A stretch of 64,000 nt of DNA, taken from Spongorhabdus nitratireducens (lineage in GTDB: Bacteria; Pseudomonadota; Gammaproteobacteria; Pseudomonadales; Endozoicomonadaceae). Each line of letters begins with the position of its first letter. The first letter of the stretch is position 1. The notes beneath the pieces are model-generated. The model was not told the origin of the DNA and did no database searches. It saw nothing but the letters and a program-made list of their open reading frames with translations. Shown piece after piece: positions 54,973-63,241 of this stretch. The position numbers were made by a program, and so were the translations under genes. The DNA is taken from NCBI GenBank assembly GCA_947387575.1, contig CANDOC010000011.1, forward strand, positions 90,432 to 154,431, given 5' to 3'.

Positions 54973-55932
54973 TCAAATATCCAGCTTGAGCCTTGAGCTT
55001 TTAGCCCTTGAGCAGCAGACCATCAGGACACTCTGTTCCTGCTGTTCATCTTCTGTCAGTACCGAGTCACGATGATCGGCTTCACCCGCCAGCAGCCCGA
55101 CTTCACAGGAGCCACAGAGCCCCTCTTCACACATGGTTTCTACTTCATGCCCCCGGCTTCTGAGCACTTCCAGAATACTTTGTTCCGGAGTGACCTCGAG
55201 TACTTCTCCACTACTGGCCAGCTCCACTTCAAACGCTTTATTTTCAACGACTTCCGTGGTTTCTGCCGCGGCAAAACGCTCAAAGTGAACCCGGATATCC
55301 TGTCGTAGTGATGCCGCAGCCAGAATGCTTTGAAGTAATGGCTCTGAACCGCAGGTGTATAAATGGGTTTCCGGAGGCTGATCAGCAACCAGCAGCTCAA
55401 GGTTTATCCGGTTTTCCGGCTGACCCAGCGTAAAGTGGCACTGGCACTGATCTCCCAGCTCTTGTTTCAGCAGATCCGCAAACGCAGCCTGTTGTTCTGT
55501 TCTGGCCAGATAATGAAGTTTGAAGCTTTTTCCAAGCGCTTTCAGGCGGCGGGCCATCAACATAATGGGTGTTATGCCAATACCGCCGGCAATCAACAAA
55601 TAGTGAGGCGCTGATTCTTCCAGCTGAAAATGGTTGCGTGGAGGATGGATTGTGAGCTGGCTACCAGGTTTCAGATGCTGATGAATATATTCCGAGCCAC
55701 CCCGGCTATTTTTTTCCCGCAGTACCGCAATTTGATAAGAACCGGTATCAGCCGGATCACTGCAGAGTGAATACTGTCTGCTGAGCCCGTTTTCCAACAA
55801 CAGATCGATATGTGCTCCGGCAGTGAAAGCGGGTAATTTTTCCTCGGCAACAGGTGTGAGGATATAGCTTTTGATACTGTCGGTCAGTTGCTCAACATCA
55901 GATACTGATACCTGAATAACGTTACTTGTCAT
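54973..55932 (-). CDS. Oxygenase reductase, PDR/VanB type (FMN and 2Fe-2S)
   Basis: 319 residues from the ATG at 55932, which follows GGAGGT. N-terminal FMN/NAD(P)H reductase domain (SRQYSLCSDP; LIAGGIGITPIMLMARRL near residue 110; YTCGSEPLL), then a C-terminal plant-type ferredoxin domain with CEEGLCGSC and the fourth Cys in VLMVCCSR. It passes electrons from NADH to a Rieske oxygenase; the one in this operon is the obvious partner. Similar reductases serve carnitine, betaine and vanillate demethylation. Confidence 0.92.
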   Translation of the reverse strand: MTSNVIQVSVSDVEQLTDSIKSYILTPVAEEKLPAFTAGAHIDLLLENGLSRQYSLCSDPADTGSYQIAVLREKNSRGGSEYIHQHLKPGSQLTIHPPRNHFQLEESAPHYLLIAGGIGITPIMLMARRLKALGKSFKLHYLARTEQQAAFADLLKQELGDQCQCHFTLGQPENRINLELLVADQPPETHLYTCGSEPLLQSILAAASLRQDIRVHFERFAAAETTEVVENKAFEVELASSGEVLEVTPEQSILEVLRSRGHEVETMCEEGLCGSCEVGLLAGEADHRDSVLTEDEQQEQSVLMVCCSRAKSSRLKLDI

Positions 55933-56063
55933 CAGAACCTCCATGGATTGAGCACTTTTTATTCATTTAAATCCATATGCTCAGGCTGGCAGCCAAGTCT
56001 GACGGACAGCCTGAGTAAAGTGTCCTGTTCCAATGGAAGCGATTAAAACAGGACATCCATCAG

Positions 56064-56450
56064 TTACATATCTTCAGGATCAATACCGGGCACTTCGGTA
56101 ATACCCAGTTTCTGTTTCCAGTCCACCGGATATACGGCGTAGAAAATAATGCACTTCTCATCGCACTCGTACTTCACATCCATGCCTTTGGGCATGTAGA
56201 GCACATCACCCTCTGCACACTGGTAAGTTTCACCGTCGGCAATCAGACGGAAGTTGCCTTCTTTGACGAAAACAATTTCATCAACTTCCAGATTCCAGGG
56301 AACAGAATGGTTGTTAAGGAAGTTCACACCACCCGCCATGGTTTCACTGACTTTGACGTTTACCCACGGTTTGATATAGGTGCCGCCCGGCTGCAGTTCA
56401 TGGTAACGGTGTTCAATATCGGAAAATTTAAACAGTGTTGGCTTCGGCAT
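56064..56450 (-). CDS. EutQ-like single-domain cupin
   Basis: 128 residues. The cupin core resembles the C-terminal part of EutQ: NHSVPWNLEVDEIVFVKEG, then EGDVLYMPKGMDVKYECDEKCIIFYAVYPVDW. The HxH pair of metal cupins such as DMSP lyases is not present. Role unknown; in this operon it might act on, or sense, an intermediate of the oxygenase pathway. An A-rich leader lies directly upstream. Confidence 0.82.
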   Translation of the reverse strand: MPKPTLFKFSDIEHRYHELQPGGTYIKPWVNVKVSETMAGGVNFLNNHSVPWNLEVDEIVFVKEGNFRLIADGETYQCAEGDVLYMPKGMDVKYECDEKCIIFYAVYPVDWKQKLGITEVPGIDPEDM

Positions 56451-56473
56451 TTTATTTCTCTTTTGTTTTTATT
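56451..56473 (-). promoter_or_regulatory. A-rich motif before the cupin gene
   Basis: Minus-strand AATAAAAACAAAAGAGAAAT runs up to the ATG and includes AATAAAAA and AAAAACAA around the AGAG ribosome site. Confidence 0.5.
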
Positions 56474-56494
56474 CTTGGTTTTGTAGATCGCAAT

Positions 56495-56929
56495 TCAGAC
56501 AGCAGCTAAAGCCTGCTGATTAATGGGTTCATTTAGTTCAATGACATAGCCATCCGGGTCTTCAATAAAACCCAGCATTCGGGTGCCGTGGTTCATTTTT
56601 TTAGCCGGACTGCGAATGGTGACACCTTCACTTTCCAGATAAGCCATGGCTTCCACCACGTTATCCACATTAAAGGCGATATGACCGTAAGCCCGGCCGG
56701 TTTCATAAGGCTCTTCCTGATCCCAATTGTAGGTCAGCTCCAGCGTTGTGGTGATATTCTCGGGACCAAACCCGACAAACACATTGGTGAACCGGCCACC
56801 GGGGTAATCTGTATTCCGGAGTATCTGCATACCCAGAATCCGGGTATAAAAATCCAGCGATTTATCCAGATTACGTACCCGGATCATGGTGTGATCCAGA
56901 CGGAACTGGATTGGAGTTTTATCTGTCAT
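56495..56929 (-). CDS. gloA: Lactoylglutathione lyase (glyoxalase I), VOC family
   Basis: 144-residue metalloenzyme. DHTMIRVRNLDKSLDFYTRILGM is the first VOC half with His ligand; LELTYNW provides a Glu; GHIAFNVDNV the second His; GFIEDPDGYVIEL the last Glu. Converts the hemithioacetal of methylglyoxal or another 2-oxoaldehyde and glutathione to a thioester for GloB. The chromosomal setting suggests the pathway here makes such an aldehyde. Confidence 0.92.
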   Translation of the reverse strand: MTDKTPIQFRLDHTMIRVRNLDKSLDFYTRILGMQILRNTDYPGGRFTNVFVGFGPENITTTLELTYNWDQEEPYETGRAYGHIAFNVDNVVEAMAYLESEGVTIRSPAKKMNHGTRMLGFIEDPDGYVIELNEPINQQALAAV

Positions 56930-57009
56930 GCTCTTTTACTCAGATATTGACTCAGGTAAGTAGCCCGGTCGGATGCTGAATTTCCTCAACCCATCCGCAC
57001 TCCGCTGAC

Positions 57010-58179
57010 TCAGGCTACCGAGGCTTCTTGTTTTTCTTTGCTACCGGAAAATTCAGTCAGAGAACTCACGACCAGCTCCTGGAAGTTGCGTACACTGTTT
57101 TCCCAGTGGGGAGATAACAGGCCGCCGTCAGACGCGACGGAAGACTTCCTCCCTTCCTGCAGTCGTTCACACATTTCATGGTCTTCCTTGTGAACATCAA
57201 TCCATAGCTGTTTCAGCTTTTCAGCGGATTCGCTATCCAGTTCGGTACCATCGGTCATATAAATTGCACGACGCTGCAGGGTTTTATCCGGCCCCAGAGG
57301 TATATTCAGATGCACGCCCATCTGGTCAGGGATGTAACGTCCAAAAACAAAGGTGGGGAAAAGTGTCAGGTAGCGTGAACTGACAGCCAGGGTATCGCCA
57401 CTGCCATCACCACCTTCTGCACTTTCATCTAGATCAATGGCACTGCCCTGACAATGGCCGTCCACAATGGTGTAATGATCTGTCAGAGGCTGGTCCGTAG
57501 TGCTGGAGTGAACAAACTGCACATGGTAAGGCTCGATAAAGTTCTCCATCAGGAACTTCCAGTTGCAGTTCACAATCCCCAAATCAACGACACCCACCAG
57601 CTTTACCTTGTCAAAGTCCATACCCTGAATATGCTTTACTAGCGGGGCCATAAACTCTGCAAAAGGCTGGGCGTTGTCATTCACATTGACGAAGATCCAG
57701 TCGTGATAGACCTCACAACTCACTTCTTTCAGACCATGCTCTTCCGGGTTAAAGCCTGCAGGTGCAGCTTTTGGATCCTTGCCGGCAAAGTAGGGGGTTG
57801 TTCTCAGCTGGCCATCCAGACCATAGGCCCAGGCATGATAGGGGCACTTCAGAATCCGACCGACATTTATCGGTTTATCCACCAGCTTCAGGCAACGATG
57901 ACGACAGACGTTGTGAAATGCCTTGATGGAATTGTCCTTGTTACGCACCAGTACCACAGGTGTATCACCAACAGTCACCGGCAAGGCATCACCGGGTCGG
58001 GACATTTCATGGGCAAAGCCGACCAGCATCCAGTTATTGGGAAACAGATTTTCTTTCTCTGACTGCCAGAAAGCAGAATCAGTATAAGCTTCAGGCGGAA
58101 GTCCACGCTTGACCGGGCCGGATTGATGAAATCGGGAAAATGAATCCTGATCCACCTGAGTGGTTGGTATGATGGTCAC
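57010..58179 (-). CDS. Rieske non-haem iron oxygenase, alpha subunit
   Basis: 389 residues. Rieske [2Fe-2S] ligands CRH near residue 91 and CPYH near 111. The catalytic iron site is in NWKFLMENFIEPYHVQFVH (about 205-223): the residue bridging the two centres is Glu (EPYH), not the usual Asp, as also reported for carnitine oxygenase CntA. GTG start after GGAGATGTAAG. It probably works with the VanB-type reductase three genes downstream. With BCCT transporters alongside, a quaternary ammonium or similar osmolyte is the likely substrate. Confidence 0.88.
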   Translation of the reverse strand: MTIIPTTQVDQDSFSRFHQSGPVKRGLPPEAYTDSAFWQSEKENLFPNNWMLVGFAHEMSRPGDALPVTVGDTPVVLVRNKDNSIKAFHNVCRHRCLKLVDKPINVGRILKCPYHAWAYGLDGQLRTTPYFAGKDPKAAPAGFNPEEHGLKEVSCEVYHDWIFVNVNDNAQPFAEFMAPLVKHIQGMDFDKVKLVGVVDLGIVNCNWKFLMENFIEPYHVQFVHSSTTDQPLTDHYTIVDGHCQGSAIDLDESAEGGDGSGDTLAVSSRYLTLFPTFVFGRYIPDQMGVHLNIPLGPDKTLQRRAIYMTDGTELDSESAEKLKQLWIDVHKEDHEMCERLQEGRKSSVASDGGLLSPHWENSVRNFQELVVSSLTEFSGSKEKQEASVA

Positions 58180-58193
58180 CTTACATCTCCATC

Positions 58194-58219
58194 TTTTTGA
58201 TTTTTATTATTATTTTTTG
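58194..58219 (-). promoter_or_regulatory. A-rich AANAANAA motif before the Rieske oxygenase gene
   Basis: Minus strand begins CAAAAAATAATAATAAAAAT and continues A-rich to 14 bases before the GTG, just upstream of the GGAG ribosome site. Confidence 0.6.
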
Positions 58220-58634
58220 ACAGCTGGAAATAGCTCAGCTGCACATCATCAGGTATGTCTGGCTTGTGGAAACACCCTAACAACCTTGTGATTTTCAGGT
58301 CTAATTCGTTTTTTTGGCCGGTCATGAGTTTTTTTCATACCTCCCGGCCGGACAGGCTCAGGCTGGTGCTATGAAAAATATTCATGCCTCATGTGAAATA
58401 CTAATTATGGGGAGTAGCAGGGGGTTTGTTAGCCTTTATGGCTATCGGGGGTGTCTGGCTCCTGAAAGTGCATCACTTTCACCCCGATCAGTGTTTACCA
58501 CTGACAATAATAATAAAAAATGATGGTGGTTCCGGCTTTCTGTACTGTTTCTTGCTACGGCGATCTCTTGCCACGGCTAAACCCGTCAGCAACAACTAGA
58601 GTTTCAGAAAGTTTGTGCTTCCACAGGAGGCAGT
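58220..58634. other. Divergent regulatory region between oxygenase and BCCT genes
   Basis: About 415 bases without a gene; must contain promoters for both directions. Holds an ACAATAATAATAAAAAA tract at 58504-58520 that lies in the leader of the BCCT gene. No operator repeat was recognised. Confidence 0.5.
58504..58520 (+). promoter_or_regulatory. A-rich AANAANAA motif in the BCCT leader
   Basis: ACAATAATAATAAAAAA, about 115 bases before the BCCT start, so not at the ribosome site. Confidence 0.35.
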
Positions 58635-60236
58635 ATGAGTAACAGAGAGAACCAGATAGCCGACAGCGGCTGGTTCACCGGTATTAATCCCTCGATGGGA
58701 ATCCTCGCCAAATCGATGGTCATGGTATTTCTGGTCTTTACGATCCTGAATGTCGACTTTGCCAGCGATATCTACAACAACATCAAGAACTGGATCCAGA
58801 CCACATTGAACTGGTATTACATCAGTCTGGTTTGTGCCTTTTTCTTCCTTTGTATCTGGCTGGTTAGTAGCAAAGTGGGCAATATCCGCCTGGGTGCCGA
58901 TGACGAAAAGCCTGAATTCAGTTTCTTTTCCTGGTTTGCCATGTTGTTTGGTGCAGGCATGGGCATTGCCATGTTCTTCTGGAGCATTGCCGAACCGCTC
59001 AAGCACTTTCAGGGCAACCCGTTTATGGAAATGGCCGGAGCTCAGGCCGGCACCATGGAAGCTGCCCAGATTGCGACCCGTATCACTTTCTTTCACTGGG
59101 GCTTTCATGGCTGGGCGATCTATGCCGTAGCCGGTCTGGCGATGGCCTACTTTGCCTTCCGCAAAGGCCTGCCCCTGACTATTCGTTCAGCTCTGTACCC
59201 GATACTGGGTGAGAAAATCTACGGCCCGACAGGCCATGCAGTTGATTTGCTGGGTGTGTTTGCCACCATTTTTGGGGTTGCCACTTCACTGGGACTTGGT
59301 GTTTCCCAGATGAATGCGGGGCTGAATTCACTGTTCGGGATGGAAATATCCATCACCAATCAGGTGATTCTGATCGGCGTTATCTCCGTTATTGCGACAT
59401 TTTCAGTTGTATCCGGTGTTGCCAAAGGAATTCGTATCCTCAGTGAACTGAACCTCAAGTTCATTGTTATCCTGTTTGCGTTTTTCCTATTTGCCGGGCC
59501 AACGGTTTTCCTGCTGGGCTTTTATGTCACCAGTCTGGGGGATTACTTCTGGAATATGATTCCGATGGGGTTCTGGACCGATCCGAATCCTGAAAGTCAG
59601 TGGCAGGGTTGGTGGACTGTCTTCTACTGGGGCTGGTATATCTCCTGGACTCCGTTTGTCGGCATGTTTATCGCCCGTATCTCCCGGGGTCGTACAATCA
59701 AGGAGTTCCTGCTGGGTGTGATTCTGATTCCCTGCCTGCTGAGTTTCCTGTGGATTGCACTGTTTGGCGGCACTGCGTTACATATGGAGCTCTATGGAGC
59801 CGGTGGAATTGTTGAGGCCGTTAACAGTGACCTGACGACTTCACTCTATGTGACTATTGAAGCCCTGAATATCGACTGGGCGACTTGGGCGATCTCGGCT
59901 CTGGCAACTCTGATGATCCTGAGCTGGTTTGTCACCTCTGCCGACTCCGGCACTTTGGTGATTTGTACCCTGCTGTCACTGGGTGATGAAAACCCACCGG
60001 TTAAATTCCGTATTATCTGGGGACTTGGTGTAGGTGCTGTAGCTGCGGTACTGCTGCTGGCCGGCGGCTTGAAAGCATTGCAGGCTGCATCAATTGCAGC
60101 AGCACTGCCCTTCTCGGTTGTTATGGTGCTGATGCTGGTCGGATTGATCCACTCTCTGGTAGCCGACTCCGGATTCCAGAAAAAACCGGAAAAAATGGCA
60201 CGAATGGAGTTAAAACCACAGCCCTCACGGCCCTGA
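58635..60236 (+). CDS. BCCT family transporter
   Basis: 533-residue Na+- or H+-coupled carrier of betaine, choline, carnitine or DMSP-type compounds, with 12 membrane helices. Substrate region GAGMGIAMFFWSIAEPLKHF and family signature YWGWYISWTPFVGMFIARIS are present. It lacks the long cytoplasmic tail of osmosensing forms. Divergent from the Rieske operon, it is the likely uptake system for that pathway. ATG after AGGAGG. Confidence 0.93.
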   Translation: MSNRENQIADSGWFTGINPSMGILAKSMVMVFLVFTILNVDFASDIYNNIKNWIQTTLNWYYISLVCAFFFLCIWLVSSKVGNIRLGADDEKPEFSFFSWFAMLFGAGMGIAMFFWSIAEPLKHFQGNPFMEMAGAQAGTMEAAQIATRITFFHWGFHGWAIYAVAGLAMAYFAFRKGLPLTIRSALYPILGEKIYGPTGHAVDLLGVFATIFGVATSLGLGVSQMNAGLNSLFGMEISITNQVILIGVISVIATFSVVSGVAKGIRILSELNLKFIVILFAFFLFAGPTVFLLGFYVTSLGDYFWNMIPMGFWTDPNPESQWQGWWTVFYWGWYISWTPFVGMFIARISRGRTIKEFLLGVILIPCLLSFLWIALFGGTALHMELYGAGGIVEAVNSDLTTSLYVTIEALNIDWATWAISALATLMILSWFVTSADSGTLVICTLLSLGDENPPVKFRIIWGLGVGAVAAVLLLAGGLKALQAASIAAALPFSVVMVLMLVGLIHSLVADSGFQKKPEKMARMELKPQPSRP

Positions 60237-60254
60237 ATGTTTCTTCTGAAGATA

Positions 60255-60285
60255 TAAAAAAATGCCCGGCAGATGCCGGGCATTC
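60255..60285. terminator. Bidirectional terminator between the two BCCT genes
   Basis: AATGCCCGGCA/TGCCGGGCATT stem with a 2-base gap; seven T on the minus strand favour termination of betT. Confidence 0.88.
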
Positions 60286-60321
60286 TGGTATGTCATTAAA
60301 CATACACGGACTTATGAGGCG

Positions 60322-62295
60322 CTAGCGCACCATATGCAGGAAGTGCATATGCTTCTCATACTGGTCGATAATATCGCCGATTACCTGCTCACGGGTGTAA
60401 CCCATGATGTCGTAATCCTGACCACCCTCCTGCAGGAATACTTCAGCACGGAAGTATTTACGCTCATCCTCGTCTTCTTCAACCATAAAGCTGGGTTGAA
60501 TAAACGAACGTAGTGATACCTTGTAGCGGAAGTCATGTTCGTCACCATGCAGGACATTAAGCGTCGGAACACCTCTTTTTTCATCAACACTGATAGTGCT
60601 TTCAACACCCTGTTTTTCCAGTTCACCTGCAACAGACTCCATCGCCGGAATAACAATCTCCTCCAGGAATTTCTTTACATCCTTACGACGGGGGAAATGC
60701 ACCAGATTGTTGAGTCGGGCCTGCCATGGGATTGGCTTGTGGCCAACCTTCGGAGTCAGTGTAGTCTGCGCCAGACTTTCCTTCTTGGCAGCATCTACAG
60801 CCAGCGCCCGCATCAACCCGTAAGCTGAAACCAGTAGAATCATGGAGAAAGGCAGTGCTGTTGCGATAGTCGCCGTCTGCAATGCTTTCAGGCCGCCAGC
60901 CAGCATCAATACCATGGCGACCACACCAATCATGCTGGACCAGAATACCCGCTGCCAAACCGGCGTCTTGCTGTCCCCGCCGGAAGCCAGCATATCAATG
61001 ACCATAGCGCTGGAGTCGGATGAAGTTACAAAAAAGATCACCACCATAATGATCGCGAGGAATGACAGGACAGAAGAAAGAGGGAAGTGTTCCAGGAACT
61101 TGAACAGAGCGAGCGACACATCACTCTGAACCACTTCTGCCAGCTCGGTTGCGCCACCATGCATGATCATATCGATGGAAGTGTTACCAAACACAGTCAT
61201 CCAGAGGAACGTCAGCGCAGTCGGCACAAACAGCACACCCAGCACAAACTCCCGAATAGTCCGGCCACGGGAAATACGGGCGATAAACATACCCACAAAC
61301 GGTGACCAGGACAGCCACCATGCCCAGTAGAACAAAGTCCAGCCGCCCAGCCAGTCGTTAGGCTCATAAGCATAGAGATTAAATGTTTTATTAACGATAT
61401 CGGACAGGTAGCTACCGGTATTCTGGATAAACATCTGCAGCAACAGCACTGTCGGTCCCAGAATAATAATCAGCGCCATCAGCAGCAGTCCCAACCCAAG
61501 ATTGGCTTCGGAGAGAATCCGGATACCTTTATCCAGTCCGGAAGCAACCGAGAGAGTGGCCAGGGCGGTGATCACAATAATCAGCACAACCTGAACCTGG
61601 GTGGAGACTTCAACATCAAACAGGTAGTTCAGACCGGAATTGACCTGCAAAACACCATAGCCAAGCGCAGTAGCAACACCGAATACAGTACCCAGAATCG
61701 CAAAGATATCGATTGCATGGCCTGCCCAGCCGTGAATCCGGTCACCTATAAGCGGGTAAAGAGCAGAACGCAGTGTCAGCGGCAGTCCATGACGATAGCC
61801 AAAGAAGGCCAGAATCAGCGCCACAATGGCGTAAATGGCCCATGCATGCAGTCCCCAGTGAAAGAAGGTGATGTTCAGGGCTTCTTTCGCAGCACCAATA
61901 GTTCCGGCTTCTCCAACCGGTGGTGACAGGAAGTGCATAACCGGCTCACCCACACCGAAAAACATCAGGCCAATACCCATACCGGCAGAAAACAGCATGG
62001 CAAACCAGGAACCAAAGCTGTAATCCGGCTCCGAGTGGTCAGGGCCCAGCTTGATATCACCGTAACGAGATAAGCCCAGATAGGCTACGCAGAGCAGGAT
62101 CAGGGCAACAGCGGCGACATAGAACCAGCTGGCATTGGTCATGATACTGGCCTGCAACAGGCCAAACTGGGTGCCGGCACTTTTCGGGAAAGCGATTGTG
62201 TAGCCAACAAGACACAGAATAAGCAGTGAGGCGCCCCAGAAAACCGGGGGATTCAGGCTGTAGCGGGGCAGCCTTTGGGGTGTCTGATCAGACAT
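60322..62295 (-). CDS. betT: BetT-type choline transporter (BCCT family)
   Basis: 657 residues, close to E. coli BetT (677). Twelve helices with GMGIGLMFFGVGEPVMHF and YWAWWLSWSPFVGMFIARIS; GxGxG-type glycines match choline/betaine carriers. The C-terminal 150 residues are a soluble tail (DEHDFRYKVSLRS, YFRAEVFLQEGGQDYDIMGY, ending in a helix) that in BetT senses osmotic state. Divergent from a MarR gene. Confidence 0.9.
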   Translation of the reverse strand: MSDQTPQRLPRYSLNPPVFWGASLLILCLVGYTIAFPKSAGTQFGLLQASIMTNASWFYVAAVALILLCVAYLGLSRYGDIKLGPDHSEPDYSFGSWFAMLFSAGMGIGLMFFGVGEPVMHFLSPPVGEAGTIGAAKEALNITFFHWGLHAWAIYAIVALILAFFGYRHGLPLTLRSALYPLIGDRIHGWAGHAIDIFAILGTVFGVATALGYGVLQVNSGLNYLFDVEVSTQVQVVLIIVITALATLSVASGLDKGIRILSEANLGLGLLLMALIIILGPTVLLLQMFIQNTGSYLSDIVNKTFNLYAYEPNDWLGGWTLFYWAWWLSWSPFVGMFIARISRGRTIREFVLGVLFVPTALTFLWMTVFGNTSIDMIMHGGATELAEVVQSDVSLALFKFLEHFPLSSVLSFLAIIMVVIFFVTSSDSSAMVIDMLASGGDSKTPVWQRVFWSSMIGVVAMVLMLAGGLKALQTATIATALPFSMILLVSAYGLMRALAVDAAKKESLAQTTLTPKVGHKPIPWQARLNNLVHFPRRKDVKKFLEEIVIPAMESVAGELEKQGVESTISVDEKRGVPTLNVLHGDEHDFRYKVSLRSFIQPSFMVEEDEDERKYFRAEVFLQEGGQDYDIMGYTREQVIGDIIDQYEKHMHFLHMVR

Positions 62296-62466
62296 TAGGA
62301 ACTAGAACTCCTGTGATCAGAAAACAATTCATGATCATCTCCAGCTAAATTTGAGGGCGAAAGGTTATATCTATAAACATTTGAGATCAAAACAAATTTG
62401 AGTTTATGCTGTCTTTATGGCAAATAAGAACCACGATTCAATAACCCCTCTAGCAGTGAAAATGAA

Positions 62467-62946
62467 ATGACAGAACCCTGTTACTGGAACGATGTACTGG
62501 TGTCCCTGAGACAAATCATCCGTGCGACTGATCTTCACTCAAAACGCATGCTCAAAGTCTGTGGTCTGTCTATTCCGCAGGTAATGGTGTTAAGAGCTAT
62601 CGAGTCACTGGGCGATGTGACCGTACGCAGGGTGGCGCAACATGTTTCATTGAGCCAGGCCACTGTTACAACGATTCTGAACCGACTGGAAGATCGCCAG
62701 TTAATTGCCCGGGTTCGTTGCTCCGGTGATAAAAGGATAGTCAATGCCCGTCTGACCGACGAAGGCCGTAAAGTATTGGCAGAAGCTCCACCACTGTTGC
62801 ATGAGAAGTTTATCAACCGCTTTGAATCACTGCAGGACTGGGAGAAAACCCAGCTGCTATCAGCCCTGCAGCGCGTTGCCACCATGATGGATGCCGAGAC
62901 AATTGATGCTGCTCCAGTACTTGCCATCGAAGCGATCGCACCCTAA
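62467..62946 (+). CDS. MarR family regulator
   Basis: 159 residues; winged helix VTVRRVAQHVSLSQATVTTILNRLEDRQLIARVRCSGDKR in two stretches near residues 55-95. Divergent from betT with a 170-base shared region, so it probably regulates that gene and perhaps the downstream ABC binding protein. Ligand unknown; choline or betaine would fit the setting. Confidence 0.9.
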   Translation: MTEPCYWNDVLVSLRQIIRATDLHSKRMLKVCGLSIPQVMVLRAIESLGDVTVRRVAQHVSLSQATVTTILNRLEDRQLIARVRCSGDKRIVNARLTDEGRKVLAEAPPLLHEKFINRFESLQDWEKTQLLSALQRVATMMDAETIDAAPVLAIEAIAP

Positions 62947-63241
62947 AAACCCCTTCACACATTTCTGATAATTTCTCTGGAAATCGGGCTGAATAAAGCC
63001 CGATACCCACCTTCCTCCGGTTTTTATTCCACTTATTGATTTGATGTCTAATTATTAGTTCTGTAACCTATACGGCAGAAAGTGGGTATGCCATAAAACA
63101 GCCATGAGCGAAATAAAAAGCCATGAGCGAAAGCAGGATCTTTTTGTCACTCATACGGGATAAAAGATTTTTATGGTCAATAAAAATGCCAAGCGCACCT
63201 TACCCGATAGAATAATAAAAGCAGCACATAAGAGCGGAACT
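62947..63241. other. Intergenic region before the ABC binding protein
   Basis: About 295 bases without a gene. Contains the directly repeated phrase CCATGAGCGAAA (63102 and 63121) and an A-rich motif near its right end. Confidence 0.45.
63209..63221 (+). promoter_or_regulatory. A-rich motif before the ABC binding protein gene
   Basis: AGAATAATAAAAG, with one AATAATAA, about 21 bases before the ATG and upstream of AAGAG. Confidence 0.4.

Noticed and set aside
56064..56450. Cupin-type DMSP lyase (DddK, DddW, DddQ)
   Set aside because: Size is similar, but the HxH...E metal motif is missing and the sequence matches EutQ-type cupins better.
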